A stretch of DNA of 64,000 nt. Source: Taibaiella sp. GTDB taxonomy: Bacteria > Bacteroidota > Bacteroidia > Chitinophagales > Chitinophagaceae. A model generated the notes under the pieces. That model worked only from the letters and a program-made list of their open reading frames with translations. It had not been told where the DNA came from and did no database searches. The DNA lies in assembly GCA_016786705.1 (NCBI GenBank), contig JAEUVV010000003.1:248001-312000 (forward strand), written 5' to 3'. Within the stretch, counting starts at the first letter, position 1. Each line of letters starts with the position of its first letter. Shown piece after piece: positions 24,740-33,749 of this stretch. Made by a program: the position numbers and the translations under genes.

Positions 24740-26652
24740 ATTTAGAACCAGAAGTACAGGAGATTTTTAAATCTATTGACAAAGGACGAAATTTTCTTTT
24801 AAGTGGTGGCGCAGGGAGTGGAAAAACCTATTCCTTGGTAAATGTAATTCGCCAGGCAATAGCTGAAAATCCAACTGCTAAGGTTGCTTGTATGACATAT
24901 ACCAATGCAGCAGTTAAAGAAATTGAAGAAAGGGTAAATCATAAAAACCTTAACGTATCTACGATACACGATTTTTTGTGGGATAACATTAAACACTTTC
25001 AAAAAGAACTTAAAGAAGCACTTATCTTCTTAGCGAACAATGAGGATGTTACCAAAATTTCCATTGAAGAAACGAACCCCGTTCCAGATAATTACTATGC
25101 AGTTTTACCTGATGGCATACAGTATAAAGAGTTTGTTAGAATACGTGAAGGAATTATATCTCACGACGAATTACTTATAGTAGCCAATTATCTTTTTGAA
25201 AAATATCCTAAGCTTAGCAGTATTGTAAAAGATAAATACAAATTCATTTTTATTGATGAGTATCAGGATACTAGCAAGGCTGTTGTAGAAACATTTCTTA
25301 CGCATTTTAAGAAAAGCGAGCGAAAGAATATTATCGGTTTTTTTGGAGATGCTATGCAGGCAATTTACGAAGAAGGCATTGGCAATTTAGACGATTATAA
25401 AGGAAGTGATCTAGATAAGGTAAATGAAATTCCAAAGAAACAAAATAGAAGGAATCCTCAACTTGTTATTGATTTAGCAAACAAACTTCGCACGGATGGT
25501 ATAACTCAAGAACCATCTACCGACCCAAAAGCTCCAAATATGCTTGGTGGTGTAATAAAGCAAGGAACTGTTTTGTTTCTGCATTCTACAGATGGCGATA
25601 TCAATAAGGTTGAAGCATTTTTAGAAGCTAACTATGCTTGGGATTTTAATAATTCAAAGGAAACCAAGGAACTTAATCTCACTCACAATTTAATAGCAGG
25701 CAAAGCAGGTTTTAGAACCCTAATGGATATTTATGATGATGACCCTGTCATTGGTTTAAAGACAGATATCCTTAACAAAATAAAGGATAATAAGAAAAAC
25801 AATAGACCAGAAATTGAAATTAACGAAGATGATACTTTCGATGCTGTTGTAGATAAGTTCGAACTAAAGAATAGACAAAGAGTACTAAAGAAAGATATTT
25901 TACTGACAGACCCTATAAAAGCAGAATTGTACAATCAGCTAAAGGATAAACCATTTTCTGAAGTAAGAAAAATCTATTTAAATAAAGATGCCCTAATTGA
26001 TGATAAAAAACAAGATGAGGATGATGAAAATAAGAAAGGCTCAAAAAGAGATAATCTGATTAAACATCTATTCAAAATTCAGAACAATATTTCTCTCTAT
26101 CAGAACAAAAAATACAATGAATTTTTAAGAGTAACCGATTATAGGTTTAGAATAACAAGTGTTGCAAGTAAAAAGGCCTTAAAGGAAAATATAGAAATTC
26201 TTGTGAATGTTGGAGATAATACAATTGAACAAGTCATTAATGATGCAAACGAAAAAGGGATTTGTTTGATTGATGATAAATTGATTGCTTTTAAAGAGAA
26301 CAAAGAGTATTTGTATAATCGAGTGAAGGATGTTAAGTTTAGGGAGTTTCAAAAATTGTACGAATATTTAGAGGGACAAACGCCATTTTCAACGCAACAC
26401 AAAACCAAAGGTGCAGAATTTGATAATGTTTTGGTCATACTTGACAATGGCGGTTGGAATAATTATAATTTTGGAAATCTTTTCTTAGAAACAGGTTCAG
26501 CAAGTGTATTGGATAGAACTCAAAAGATATTTTATGTTTGTTGTACAAGGGCAAAAGAAAATTTAGCAGTTTTCTTTCACGATCCGGATGCACAAATTAT
26601 AACAAAGGCCAAAGAATGGTTCGGAGATGCTAATGTAATTCTTATTAAATAA
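24721..26652 (+). CDS. UvrD/Rep-type helicase (Gabija GajB-like)
   Basis: The 643-residue protein is a superfamily 1 helicase: Walker A LLSGGAGSGKTYSLV (Lys35), FIDEYQDTSKAV (Asp179-Glu180 with Q182 and D183), STQHKTKGAEFDNVLVI (motif V region) and YVCCTRAKENLAV (motif VI). A long charged insertion (about residues 350-460) makes it larger than typical GajB. I place the start at ATG 24721 (MVEGRLDLEP); the start codon lies within the end of the upstream gene, which suggests translational coupling. The OLD nuclease plus UvrD helicase pairing defines Gabija-type anti-phage systems. Phage protection here is inferred. Confidence 0.86.
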   Translation: MVEGRLDLEPEVQEIFKSIDKGRNFLLSGGAGSGKTYSLVNVIRQAIAENPTAKVACMTYTNAAVKEIEERVNHKNLNVSTIHDFLWDNIKHFQKELKEALIFLANNEDVTKISIEETNPVPDNYYAVLPDGIQYKEFVRIREGIISHDELLIVANYLFEKYPKLSSIVKDKYKFIFIDEYQDTSKAVVETFLTHFKKSERKNIIGFFGDAMQAIYEEGIGNLDDYKGSDLDKVNEIPKKQNRRNPQLVIDLANKLRTDGITQEPSTDPKAPNMLGGVIKQGTVLFLHSTDGDINKVEAFLEANYAWDFNNSKETKELNLTHNLIAGKAGFRTLMDIYDDDPVIGLKTDILNKIKDNKKNNRPEIEINEDDTFDAVVDKFELKNRQRVLKKDILLTDPIKAELYNQLKDKPFSEVRKIYLNKDALIDDKKQDEDDENKKGSKRDNLIKHLFKIQNNISLYQNKKYNEFLRVTDYRFRITSVASKKALKENIEILVNVGDNTIEQVINDANEKGICLIDDKLIAFKENKEYLYNRVKDVKFREFQKLYEYLEGQTPFSTQHKTKGAEFDNVLVILDNGGWNNYNFGNLFLETGSASVLDRTQKIFYVCCTRAKENLAVFFHDPDAQIITKAKEWFGDANVILIK

Positions 26653-26854
26653 GAGCAGACATTTTTTAACTAAATTGTTTGTTATGCGGCTTCGCCGCTA
26701 ACACCTATGCCCACCCGCCACCCAAACGTATCGCGGGTTGTTATTGTCGTCTGTCGGTTATGCATATTTTCAGGCATATTGTTGTTGATGAGGGCGTGCC
26801 CCCTGCCCTATTTGTTGTTGAAATGTAGAGAAGTGGAGATGTGTGTTCCCCTTC

Positions 26855-27028
26855 GCGTGAGGGATAGCAGCGGTTACCCCGCAGGCCCACGCAGTAAGGG
26901 CCGAGGAGTAATAGCGGATAGCCCGGCCCCGGTATGGGGTTTTGGGAGCAGGGCTTTATTGCATTCGCTAAGGCTACAAGGTGTACCTTACTGCACTTTT
27001 GCCCATTGGCCCCATACCGGGCACGCCC
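26855..27028 (-). repeat. Repeat family 3 element, inverted copy
   Basis: On the reverse strand it runs GGGCGTGCCCGGTATGGGG ... GGGCTATCCGCTATTACTCC ... ATCCCTCACGC, the same ends as 19875-19999. Together with that copy it brackets the 7-kb segment holding module 2 and the Gabija-like genes. Confidence 0.6.
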
Positions 27029-27123
27029 TAAAAGAAAAAAGTAAAAACCAATCCATACAGGCCACCCTTCGCCCACGTCGGGTATATACTGTTGCATCCA
27101 TGAGGCCAATCCAATTTAAATGC

Positions 27124-27131
27124 TAATTTTG
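27124..27131 (+). promoter_or_regulatory. -7 promoter element of the DUF763 gene
   Basis: TAATTTTG lies 8-11 nt before the start codon; no good -33 half at the right distance. Confidence 0.45.
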
Positions 27132-27138
27132 TTAGTAT

Positions 27139-28371
27139 ATGATGCAGCGATCCGGCAGTGCAGATTTACCCCTTCATAACGGCCAGGTGCCGCCCTGGCT
27201 GGCAGCGCGCATGGCGGCATTGGGCAAGGCGATTGTGGAAGAAATTATTGCCGGCCAGGGTAAAAGCGCCCTGCTGTCTAAGCTCAGCGACCCCTTCTGG
27301 TTCCAGAGCCTGGGCGCGGTGATGGGTATGGACTGGCATTCTTCGGGCATTACTACTTCGGTAATGGGGGCTTTAAAAAAGAGCATCAACCCGCTGGCCA
27401 GGGAGCTGGGCATCTGCATCTGCGGCGGTAAGGGCCGCCACTCGCGGAACACGCCACAGGATATCCTGCGCTTTGCCGAAACCACGGGCCTGAACGCGCC
27501 CGACCTGGTGCGCAGCAGCAAGCTGAGCGCCAAGGTAGATAATACGGCCGTGCAGGATGGCTTTCAGCTGTACCAGCACCACTTCATTGTGAGCGACGAG
27601 GGCCAGTGGACGGTGATACAGCAAGGCATGCGCGACAGCAGCACTACGGCCCGGCGGTATCATTGGCACTCCCCTTCGGTACAATCGTTTACCGAAACGC
27701 CGCATACCAGTATTTACGGGGCCAACCAGGGCACCATCCTCAATCTGACGGATAAGCTGGCGCAGCCCTTAAAAACGACTATGATGGAAGTGGCCACCGA
27801 AAACCCGGACCGCATGCTGCCGGAAATAGCGAAGATGAGGCACCTGGTAATGCCGGGTCACCACGATGTAAGGGCCAGGGACGTGGACCTGAAGCGCCTG
27901 GGCGCGGTGCTGTGGCTGGCTCAGGAAAATAATGTGACTAATTTTGAAGAGCTGCTGTTGCTGGAAGGCCTGGGCCCGAGAACCCTGCAATCGCTGGCGC
28001 TGGTGAGCGAGGTGATCTACGGGCAGCCCACACAGTTTAAGGATCCGGCACGTTTTTCTTTTGCTCATGGCGGCAAGGATGGGCACCCCTTCCCGGTCCC
28101 TACCCGGGTATATGATGAAACGATCGATACCTTACAGCAGGCCATTCAAAGGGCGAAGCTGGGCCGGCAGGATAAAATGCAGGCGATACAATCGCTGTCG
28201 AAAATAACGGAGCGGCTGTCCCAGGATTTTATTCCGGATGGCAGTATTGAAGAGGTGATCGCTCATGAAAGGGCGGAGTCCTGGAAATATGGTGGCCGGA
28301 CGGTTTTTGGGAAGGCAAAGGGGCCGGAGGGGAGGCAGTTAAACTTATTTGATGATGATCAATTACGATAA
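27139..28371 (+). CDS. DUF763 family protein
   Basis: The 410-residue protein begins with the DUF763 signature MQRSGSADLPLHNGQVPPWL and has LGICICGGKGRHSRNTPQDI, KVDNTAVQDGFQLYQHHFIV and a helix-hairpin-helix-like LLLLEGLGPRTLQSLALVSE (about residues 272-291). The family is widespread in archaea and bacteria, and the HhH element suggests DNA binding; no biochemical role is established. Start could be 27139 or the next ATG at 27142. The codons are much richer in G/C than those of both neighbours on the left. It overlaps the endonuclease V gene by 20 bp, suggesting a joint DNA-repair role. Confidence 0.87.
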   Translation: MMQRSGSADLPLHNGQVPPWLAARMAALGKAIVEEIIAGQGKSALLSKLSDPFWFQSLGAVMGMDWHSSGITTSVMGALKKSINPLARELGICICGGKGRHSRNTPQDILRFAETTGLNAPDLVRSSKLSAKVDNTAVQDGFQLYQHHFIVSDEGQWTVIQQGMRDSSTTARRYHWHSPSVQSFTETPHTSIYGANQGTILNLTDKLAQPLKTTMMEVATENPDRMLPEIAKMRHLVMPGHHDVRARDVDLKRLGAVLWLAQENNVTNFEELLLLEGLGPRTLQSLALVSEVIYGQPTQFKDPARFSFAHGGKDGHPFPVPTRVYDETIDTLQQAIQRAKLGRQDKMQAIQSLSKITERLSQDFIPDGSIEEVIAHERAESWKYGGRTVFGKAKGPEGRQLNLFDDDQLR

Positions 28372-29065
28372 CCTTTCAATAGTACAGGCAACCGCCATAC
28401 AGGATGAGTTAAGGGCCGGGTTGCGCTTTGACCTTGCGGGAGAACGGGAGTTTACTACTATTGGCGGCGCTGACATTTCCTTTAATAAAGGGAGCAGTGA
28501 GTTCTTTGCGACTATCGTGGTACTGGGCTTCCCCAATATGGTGTTACAGGCTTATGCCCTGGCGCGGGGAAGTAGTGACTTCCCTTATGTGCCGGGCTAC
28601 CTGGGTTTCCGTGAAGTGCCCAGCCTGCTGAAAGCCTGGGAGCTGATCCCACAAAAACCTGATATACTTGTGCTGGACGGACAGGGAATTTTGCATCCGA
28701 GGCAAATGGGTATCGCTTCACATTTTGGGGTGCTGACACAACACCTGACAATCGGCTGCGCTAAAAACTCACTATTCGGTAAATATGAACCACTGGGGCT
28801 GGAAAAGTATGCGGCGAGCCCGATATATGGTCATGGCGGCGTTGCCGGCTATGCCTTGCGTACAAAAGATGGGGTGCAACCTGTGTATATTTCCCCGGGT
28901 TATGGTATAAATGTACCGCAGTCATTGGCTGTTATGCGCAAATGCATCGGTAAATACCGCATCCCGGAACCTACAAGGATAGCGCATGAAGTGGTTAATA
29001 AGTTTAGAATGGGCGAACTGAAAGAAGGATTTCATAAGGTTATTCAGAACCCCGAGTTGTTTTAA
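28352..29065 (+). CDS. nfi: Endonuclease V (deoxyinosine 3' endonuclease)
   Basis: The 237-residue enzyme should cleave the second phosphodiester bond 3' to deoxyinosine, starting repair of deaminated adenine. Family motifs are present: IGGADISFN (metal-binding Asp), YVPGYLGFREVPSLLKAWE, DILVLDGQGILHPRQMGIASH and KNSLFGKYEP. The RNase H-like fold and length are normal. The start is an ATG at 28352 inside the 3' end of the DUF763 gene, so the two are probably translated from one message. Confidence 0.93.
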   Translation: MMINYDNLSIVQATAIQDELRAGLRFDLAGEREFTTIGGADISFNKGSSEFFATIVVLGFPNMVLQAYALARGSSDFPYVPGYLGFREVPSLLKAWELIPQKPDILVLDGQGILHPRQMGIASHFGVLTQHLTIGCAKNSLFGKYEPLGLEKYAASPIYGHGGVAGYALRTKDGVQPVYISPGYGINVPQSLAVMRKCIGKYRIPEPTRIAHEVVNKFRMGELKEGFHKVIQNPELF

Positions 29066-29073
29066 GAATTCAG

Positions 29074-29120
29074 TATTAATACAAACAGTGTTGTAGTTGA
29101 TACTTGTATTAATTTTTTCC
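29074..29120 (+). terminator. Terminator after endonuclease V
   Basis: ATTAATACAA (29075-29084) pairs with TTGTATTAAT (29104-29113), followed by a T-run. Confidence 0.7.
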
Positions 29121-29339
29121 TATTTGCTTTCCTGATATCTGATGTAATACTCACCATTCAATTGCTGTACAGGAATGCTATCAACCAATTAGAATTACTG
29201 TTGATCAATATTAATAACCTGCCAATTAAACGTTAAGGTCACTATTTTGGCCTGAAAATTGCTTTAATTTTAAGGTGTGTATGGAACTCTGAAGAACAAC
29301 TGAGCAACTAATCTAAAAACCCGTTTAAAATAATAAAAT

Positions 29340-30578
29340 ATGAAACTGATTTTTCCATTAGTACTGGCTTCCCTTACCAGCATGGCCTGCAACAACGGCA
29401 CTACGAACGCTAACAGCAATAACACCAAAACCGATTCTCTCGATAATTCCACCGCGACAGAAAAACCTAACACCAATTACAAACCGGCTTTTGAAGGACA
29501 AACCAGGATCACTTCGGTTAAAACAAATACGGCCTATCAGGGCACAATAATCACCGAATCGCTCAATTCACCCTGGGGTATTGCTGTACTTCCCGATGGC
29601 AGACTGCTGATCACCGAGAAAAAAGGAACCCTGCGCATTGTTGATCCCGCTAGCGGAAAGGTAAGTGAAAAGATCGAAGGTGTGGGTGAAGTGGATGATA
29701 AAGGACAAGGCGGTCTGCTGGGTATAGCATTGGATCCTGATTTCGCTACCAACCGGATGGTGTATTGGGTCTTCTCCGAAAAGGTAGATAAAGGTAATCA
29801 TACTGCGGTAGCAAAAGGCAAACTTGCCGACGACGAAAAATCGATACAAAATAAACAAGTCATCTACCGTGCGCTCCCTACCTATAATGGCGATAAGCAT
29901 TACGGAGGACGTATTGTTTTTGCTAAAGATGGTAACTTATTCGTCAGTACGGGTGAGCGATCCGACAAAGAAACCCGCCCGCAGGCACAAGACCTTAAAT
30001 CTGCATTGGGTAAAATCCTGCGCATTACTAAAGAAGGTAAACCTGCCGCAGGCAATCCTTTTGAAGGTAACAAAGATGCCTTACCAGAAATATACAGCTA
30101 TGGCCACCGTAACACGCAAGGGCTGGCTTTTCATCCGGAGACCGGCACGCTTTGGAACAATGAATTTGGTCCGCTGGGTGGTGATGAGTTAAACCTGATC
30201 AAAGCGGGTGTCAACTACGGTTGGCCGACTATTACCTACGGGCTCGAATACAGTGGCGACCCGATTGGCAATCCACCTATCCAGCAAAAAGAAGGTTTGG
30301 AACAACCGGTCTATTACTGGGACCCGGTGTTATCTCCCAGCGGTATGGCCTTCTATACCGGAAACAACATACCTGAATGGAAAAATAACTTATTCCTGGC
30401 TGGGCTGAATAGTTATCACATTGCCCGTTTAGTGATCAAAGACAATAAAGTCGTTGGCGAAGAACGTATCCTGGATAAAGAAGGAAAGCAGCGTTTCCGG
30501 GATATTGCTCAGGGCAAAGACGGCGCTTTATATGCCATTACCGATGGCGGCCGTTTATATAAAATTGATAAGAAATAA
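29340..30578 (+). CDS. PQQ-dependent aldose-sugar dehydrogenase-like lipoprotein
   Basis: The 412-residue protein starts with a lipoprotein signal (LASLTSMAC, lipidated Cys17) and an Asn/Thr-rich linker, then a six-bladed beta-propeller of the soluble glucose/sorbosone dehydrogenase family: LNSPWGIAVLPDGRLLITEK, GGLLGIALDPDF, HYGGRIVFAKDGNLFVSTGE, SYGHRNTQGLAFHPETG and NYGWPTITYGLEY. The YGHRNTQGLA stretch contains the conserved His that acts as catalytic base in YliI-type enzymes. It probably oxidises a sugar with PQQ in the periplasm. A terminator follows. Confidence 0.88.
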   Translation: MKLIFPLVLASLTSMACNNGTTNANSNNTKTDSLDNSTATEKPNTNYKPAFEGQTRITSVKTNTAYQGTIITESLNSPWGIAVLPDGRLLITEKKGTLRIVDPASGKVSEKIEGVGEVDDKGQGGLLGIALDPDFATNRMVYWVFSEKVDKGNHTAVAKGKLADDEKSIQNKQVIYRALPTYNGDKHYGGRIVFAKDGNLFVSTGERSDKETRPQAQDLKSALGKILRITKEGKPAAGNPFEGNKDALPEIYSYGHRNTQGLAFHPETGTLWNNEFGPLGGDELNLIKAGVNYGWPTITYGLEYSGDPIGNPPIQQKEGLEQPVYYWDPVLSPSGMAFYTGNNIPEWKNNLFLAGLNSYHIARLVIKDNKVVGEERILDKEGKQRFRDIAQGKDGALYAITDGGRLYKIDKK

Positions 30579-30593
30579 TTGCACCTGAATTAC

Positions 30594-30630
30594 AAGGACC
30601 GCTATGGAATGCTTAGCGGTCCTTTATTGT
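30594..30630 (+). terminator. Terminator after the sugar dehydrogenase
   Basis: AAGGACCGCT (30594-30603) pairs with AGCGGTCCTT (30615-30624) and a TTTATTGT tail. Confidence 0.75.
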
Positions 30631-30646
30631 ACTTATTCCCTATATT

Positions 30647-32740
30647 ATGGGCTTTATGCATCGCACACTTACCTGCTTGATGATTTTATGTTGCATACCG
30701 GCAGCTTCTGTGCTGTACGGGCAGGAAACGGATAGTGTCCAAAGTAGCTCCAAACTTAATCCTGTTACCGTTATGGCTTATTTCAGCCGGCAACCTGTGT
30801 TAGGACTTACCGCTGCTGCTCACAACATAACTTCCGCTAACATTGAAGCCCAGCAGACCACCACCCTACTCCCGGCTATTAACACAGTGGCAGGTCTACG
30901 TATGGAAGAACGTTCGCCCGGCAGCTACCGACTGGCCATGCGCGGCAGTCTCATCCGTTCGCCCTTTGGTATCCGTAATGTAAAAGTTTACCTGGATGAG
31001 TTTGCCCTTACCGATGCCGGCGGTAATACTTACCTGAATTTAATTGACCCTGCTGCCCTGGATCAAATACATATTTTAAAAGGTCCCGATGGTTCGCTGT
31101 ATGGGGCTAACTCTGGCGGTGTATTGCGCCTGCAACCAAAAGGTTTTGAGGTGAAAGAAAACCAGGGCACTTTATTACTAAGCGGCGGATCTTATGGCTT
31201 GTTCCAGGAACAGCTTTCTGTGCAACATAAGGTAAGCGACAAATATTCTTTTTCTATAGACCAATCCTTTACCCGCACCGATGGCTACCGGGAAAATACC
31301 GCTTTAAACAAAAAGACAATCCAAACAGCACATAAATGGAACTATGCAAAACGAAGCGAATTAAGGTTTTTAGCTTTTTATACCGACCTGGATTACCGCA
31401 CACCCGGCGGATTGACCGAAGCCCAGATGCAGGAAAATCCCAGGATGGCGCGCCCGGCAATTGGTATGATCCCCTCGGCAAAAGAACAAAAAGCCGGTAT
31501 CCGGAATAAGACTTTCTTCGCCGGAGTGATACATGATACCCGCATTAATGACCACCTGTCACATACCATAAGCTTTTTTGGAAGCTATACTGATTTCAAA
31601 AATCCCTTTATCACCAATTACGAACTCAGGAAAGAAAGTAACCTGGGTGTACGCAGTTACTTTTCTTACAAAAGTGAAGTGAAGGAACGTTTTCATTGGC
31701 AAATGCAGCTGGGCTTTGAAGGACAAAAGAGCTGGTCAAAGATTGATAATTATGATAACGAAAGCGGCCAACGCGGATCAAGGCAGGCAATGGATGATTT
31801 AGACAATATCCAGGGCAGTTTGTTTTACCGGGCTATGCTGAGGCTTTATCAACGCTGGACGATTGAAGCTTCATTGGGCTTAAACTATGCCGGGATCAAC
31901 TATGCCCAAAGATATCCTGTGGTGGCTGAGCCAAACGGGAGTATTTCATTTGATCCTGTCTGGATGCCTCGCGTAGCCATGTCTTACCTGCTTACCGATG
32001 CCTTAGCCATTCGCGGCTCTGTTTCCAAAGGTTACTCCCCGCCTACTATTGCGGAGGTGCGCTCTTCTGATAATGTTATCAACACTGATCTGCGAGCCGA
32101 GACGGGTATTAATTACGAAGTCGGCGTAAGAGCAGAAACAAATAACCGTCGTTTTATTGCAGATGTAAGCTTGTATCATTATGATATGAATGATGCGATC
32201 GTAAGGCAGCTTCGGGTCAACGGTGCAGAATATTTTGTAAATGCCGGACAGGTTCGGCAACAAGGAATTGAAGCTTCTGTATGGGCTTATGTATTGCCTT
32301 TGCAGCCAGACAGGTTTTTGCAATCACTACAGCTGCAGTCTGCACTGTCTTATAATCATTACCGTTTTGGTGATTACCAGGTAGATGATGAGGATTTTAA
32401 TGACAACAAAGTAACCGCAGTTCCCGATTGGGTTTGGACCAATACTCTATTCTTCCTCTTGCCTAAAGGTATAGGGTTGAACATTAATTACAATTATACT
32501 TCTGCCATGCCTTTGAATGATGCCAATACCGTGTTTGCAAAGCAATTTCATTTGATACAGGTCAAAGGCACTTTTAACTGGAAAATACACAGTTCACTTC
32601 AACTTCAGTTTTTTGCGGGCATAGATAATTTACTGAACCAAAAATACAGCCTGGGTAATGATATTAATGCTTTTGGCAACCGCTTTTTCAACCCGGCGCC
32701 ACCGGTAAACTATTATGGTGGCGTAAAGTTTAATTTTTAG
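30647..32740 (+). CDS. TonB-dependent outer-membrane receptor
   Basis: The 697-residue protein has a signal peptide (about residues 1-25), a TonB-box-like NPVTVMAYF, a plug domain (about 50-165: LLPAINTVAGLRMEERSPGS, MRGSLIRSPFGIRNVKVYLD, LDQIHILKGPDGSLYGANSG) and a 22-strand barrel ending in GVKFNF with the terminal Phe used by the Bam complex. It lacks the N-terminal carboxypeptidase-like domain of SusC proteins, so a siderophore or other small-ligand receptor is more likely than a glycan importer. The ligand is unknown. It starts 68 bp after the sugar dehydrogenase gene. Confidence 0.92.
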   Translation: MGFMHRTLTCLMILCCIPAASVLYGQETDSVQSSSKLNPVTVMAYFSRQPVLGLTAAAHNITSANIEAQQTTTLLPAINTVAGLRMEERSPGSYRLAMRGSLIRSPFGIRNVKVYLDEFALTDAGGNTYLNLIDPAALDQIHILKGPDGSLYGANSGGVLRLQPKGFEVKENQGTLLLSGGSYGLFQEQLSVQHKVSDKYSFSIDQSFTRTDGYRENTALNKKTIQTAHKWNYAKRSELRFLAFYTDLDYRTPGGLTEAQMQENPRMARPAIGMIPSAKEQKAGIRNKTFFAGVIHDTRINDHLSHTISFFGSYTDFKNPFITNYELRKESNLGVRSYFSYKSEVKERFHWQMQLGFEGQKSWSKIDNYDNESGQRGSRQAMDDLDNIQGSLFYRAMLRLYQRWTIEASLGLNYAGINYAQRYPVVAEPNGSISFDPVWMPRVAMSYLLTDALAIRGSVSKGYSPPTIAEVRSSDNVINTDLRAETGINYEVGVRAETNNRRFIADVSLYHYDMNDAIVRQLRVNGAEYFVNAGQVRQQGIEASVWAYVLPLQPDRFLQSLQLQSALSYNHYRFGDYQVDDEDFNDNKVTAVPDWVWTNTLFFLLPKGIGLNINYNYTSAMPLNDANTVFAKQFHLIQVKGTFNWKIHSSLQLQFFAGIDNLLNQKYSLGNDINAFGNRFFNPAPPVNYYGGVKFNF

Positions 32741-32835
32741 CTACCCGCTTGCTGGCAGTATTTTCGGTTTTTCTTATTTAAAAGTAAGCAGTACTGCTGA
32801 TGGGCTATGTACCGATACTGATTAATGAACCCAGC

Positions 32836-32892
32836 CCGGAAATCATGTTGGCAATTGATTTCCGGAGTCCTTTTTGGACAAGCAAAAAGTGG
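32836..32892. repeat. Dispersed repeat family 2, short copy
   Basis: CCGGAAATCATG...CAATTGATTTCCGG followed directly by TTTTTGGACAAGCAAAAAGTGG. The left arm CCAC of the second hairpin is missing. It lies after the TonB receptor gene. Confidence 0.65.
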
Positions 32893-32948
32893 AAGAAGGA
32901 ATGGCTTCCTACAGCATATACAATAGCCGGATGGTTTTACCCTAAATT

Positions 32949-32990
32949 AAATGAGCCTTGGCCGGAGTATAGCTAAGGCTCATTTGTTGC
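32949..32990. terminator. Bidirectional terminator between TonB receptor and Myb-like gene
   Basis: AAATGAGCCTT (32949-32959) pairs with AAGGCTCATTT (32975-32985). It serves the convergent gene ending at 33000. Confidence 0.65.
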
Positions 32991-32999
32991 TCTCTGTCA

Positions 33000-33749
33000 T
33001 TACTGTTTATGCTGTTGCTCATAAAGCAAGCGCTTACCACGTTCTTCTATAGCATGCGTACCTCTTTGAAAACATTCAGATAGTAATTTTAGCTCATTGG
33101 TTTGCTGTAAAGCGCCCCATAAAAGTTCATCTTCAGCAGCTTTCCAGGATTCATGCGACCTTGGATAATGTAGCCTTGCTTTCCGGATATACGCGGCAAG
33201 ATTTTCGCTCTTGCCCAGGGGCAGTTCACTTACTTTTTGCTTCAACTGGTCTATGGCCTTTTGGGAGTAACGATTGAACGGTGCCTGTTGAAAAAAATCA
33301 ATTCCCTCCCAGGGTTTGACCGCACCCTCTTTATGCCCGCTCTTCCTATTCTTTGCGCCCTCATGATGATCCTGCAACCATTTGTTCAGGAAGTCCAGTA
33401 ACGATCCTTTAGTATACTGGCCTTTATATTTCCCGTAAAGTTCATGCTGGCTGATAGATTCATTTTTAAATGACAGGGTGGCGGAGAAGAAATCTACCAG
33501 ATGCTCGGGACTGGCCCTTTTCTTTTGTGCGGCAAAAAGCGCGATGGCGGATTGGATCTCTGCCGCATCTATGTTAATTTCCGGCGGTTTTTTATCCGGT
33601 TCATTTTTGAGCTGTTCAATGGCTACTTGCAAGGCCCGTATCACATCACGTTCGTTGAGGATGCTTTCATCGGCAGCTACTGCCCCTGTTGTGGGAGAAC
33701 AACCGGAAGCAAGGGCTTCCAGTACCCTGATGGTTTGGTTCAGATTCAT
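33000..33749 (-). CDS. Hypothetical protein with C-terminal Myb/SANT-like segment
   Basis: The 249-residue soluble protein begins MNLNQTIRVLEALASGCSPT, a motif seen at the start of several Bacteroidota hypotheticals. Its middle is helical and Lys-rich, and near the end it reads HESWKAAEDELLWGALQQTN then LSECFQRGTHAIEERGKRLL. That resembles a Myb-like helix-turn-helix (W, acidic pair, then AI..R..L), suggesting DNA binding. I do not recognise a named family. It stands alone, divergent from the AraC gene. Confidence 0.6.
   Translation of the reverse strand: MNLNQTIRVLEALASGCSPTTGAVAADESILNERDVIRALQVAIEQLKNEPDKKPPEINIDAAEIQSAIALFAAQKKRASPEHLVDFFSATLSFKNESISQHELYGKYKGQYTKGSLLDFLNKWLQDHHEGAKNRKSGHKEGAVKPWEGIDFFQQAPFNRYSQKAIDQLKQKVSELPLGKSENLAAYIRKARLHYPRSHESWKAAEDELLWGALQQTNELKLLSECFQRGTHAIEERGKRLLYEQQHKQ

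Larger units (their letters stand above)
26653..27138. other. GC-rich repeat spacer after the Gabija-like locus
   Basis: It has a GCGGC-TTC-GCCGC hairpin (26681-26702), a truncated forward copy (26792-26821) and an inverted full copy (26855-27028) of repeat family 3. Overlapping open frames exist on both strands, but they follow the repeats and resemble no protein, so no gene is called. Confidence 0.6.

Noticed and set aside
26681..26702. GTTA...GCGGC-TTC-GCCGC...TAAC hairpin as an attC site
   Set aside because: The outer bases read GTT...AAC, the opposite polarity to attC, and the element is too short; it is better seen as a simple hairpin after the helicase gene.
26707..27126. Overlapping open frames on both strands after the Gabija-like genes
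   Set aside because: They lie in GC-rich repeat family 3 sequence, have no family resemblance and have low-complexity, biased composition.
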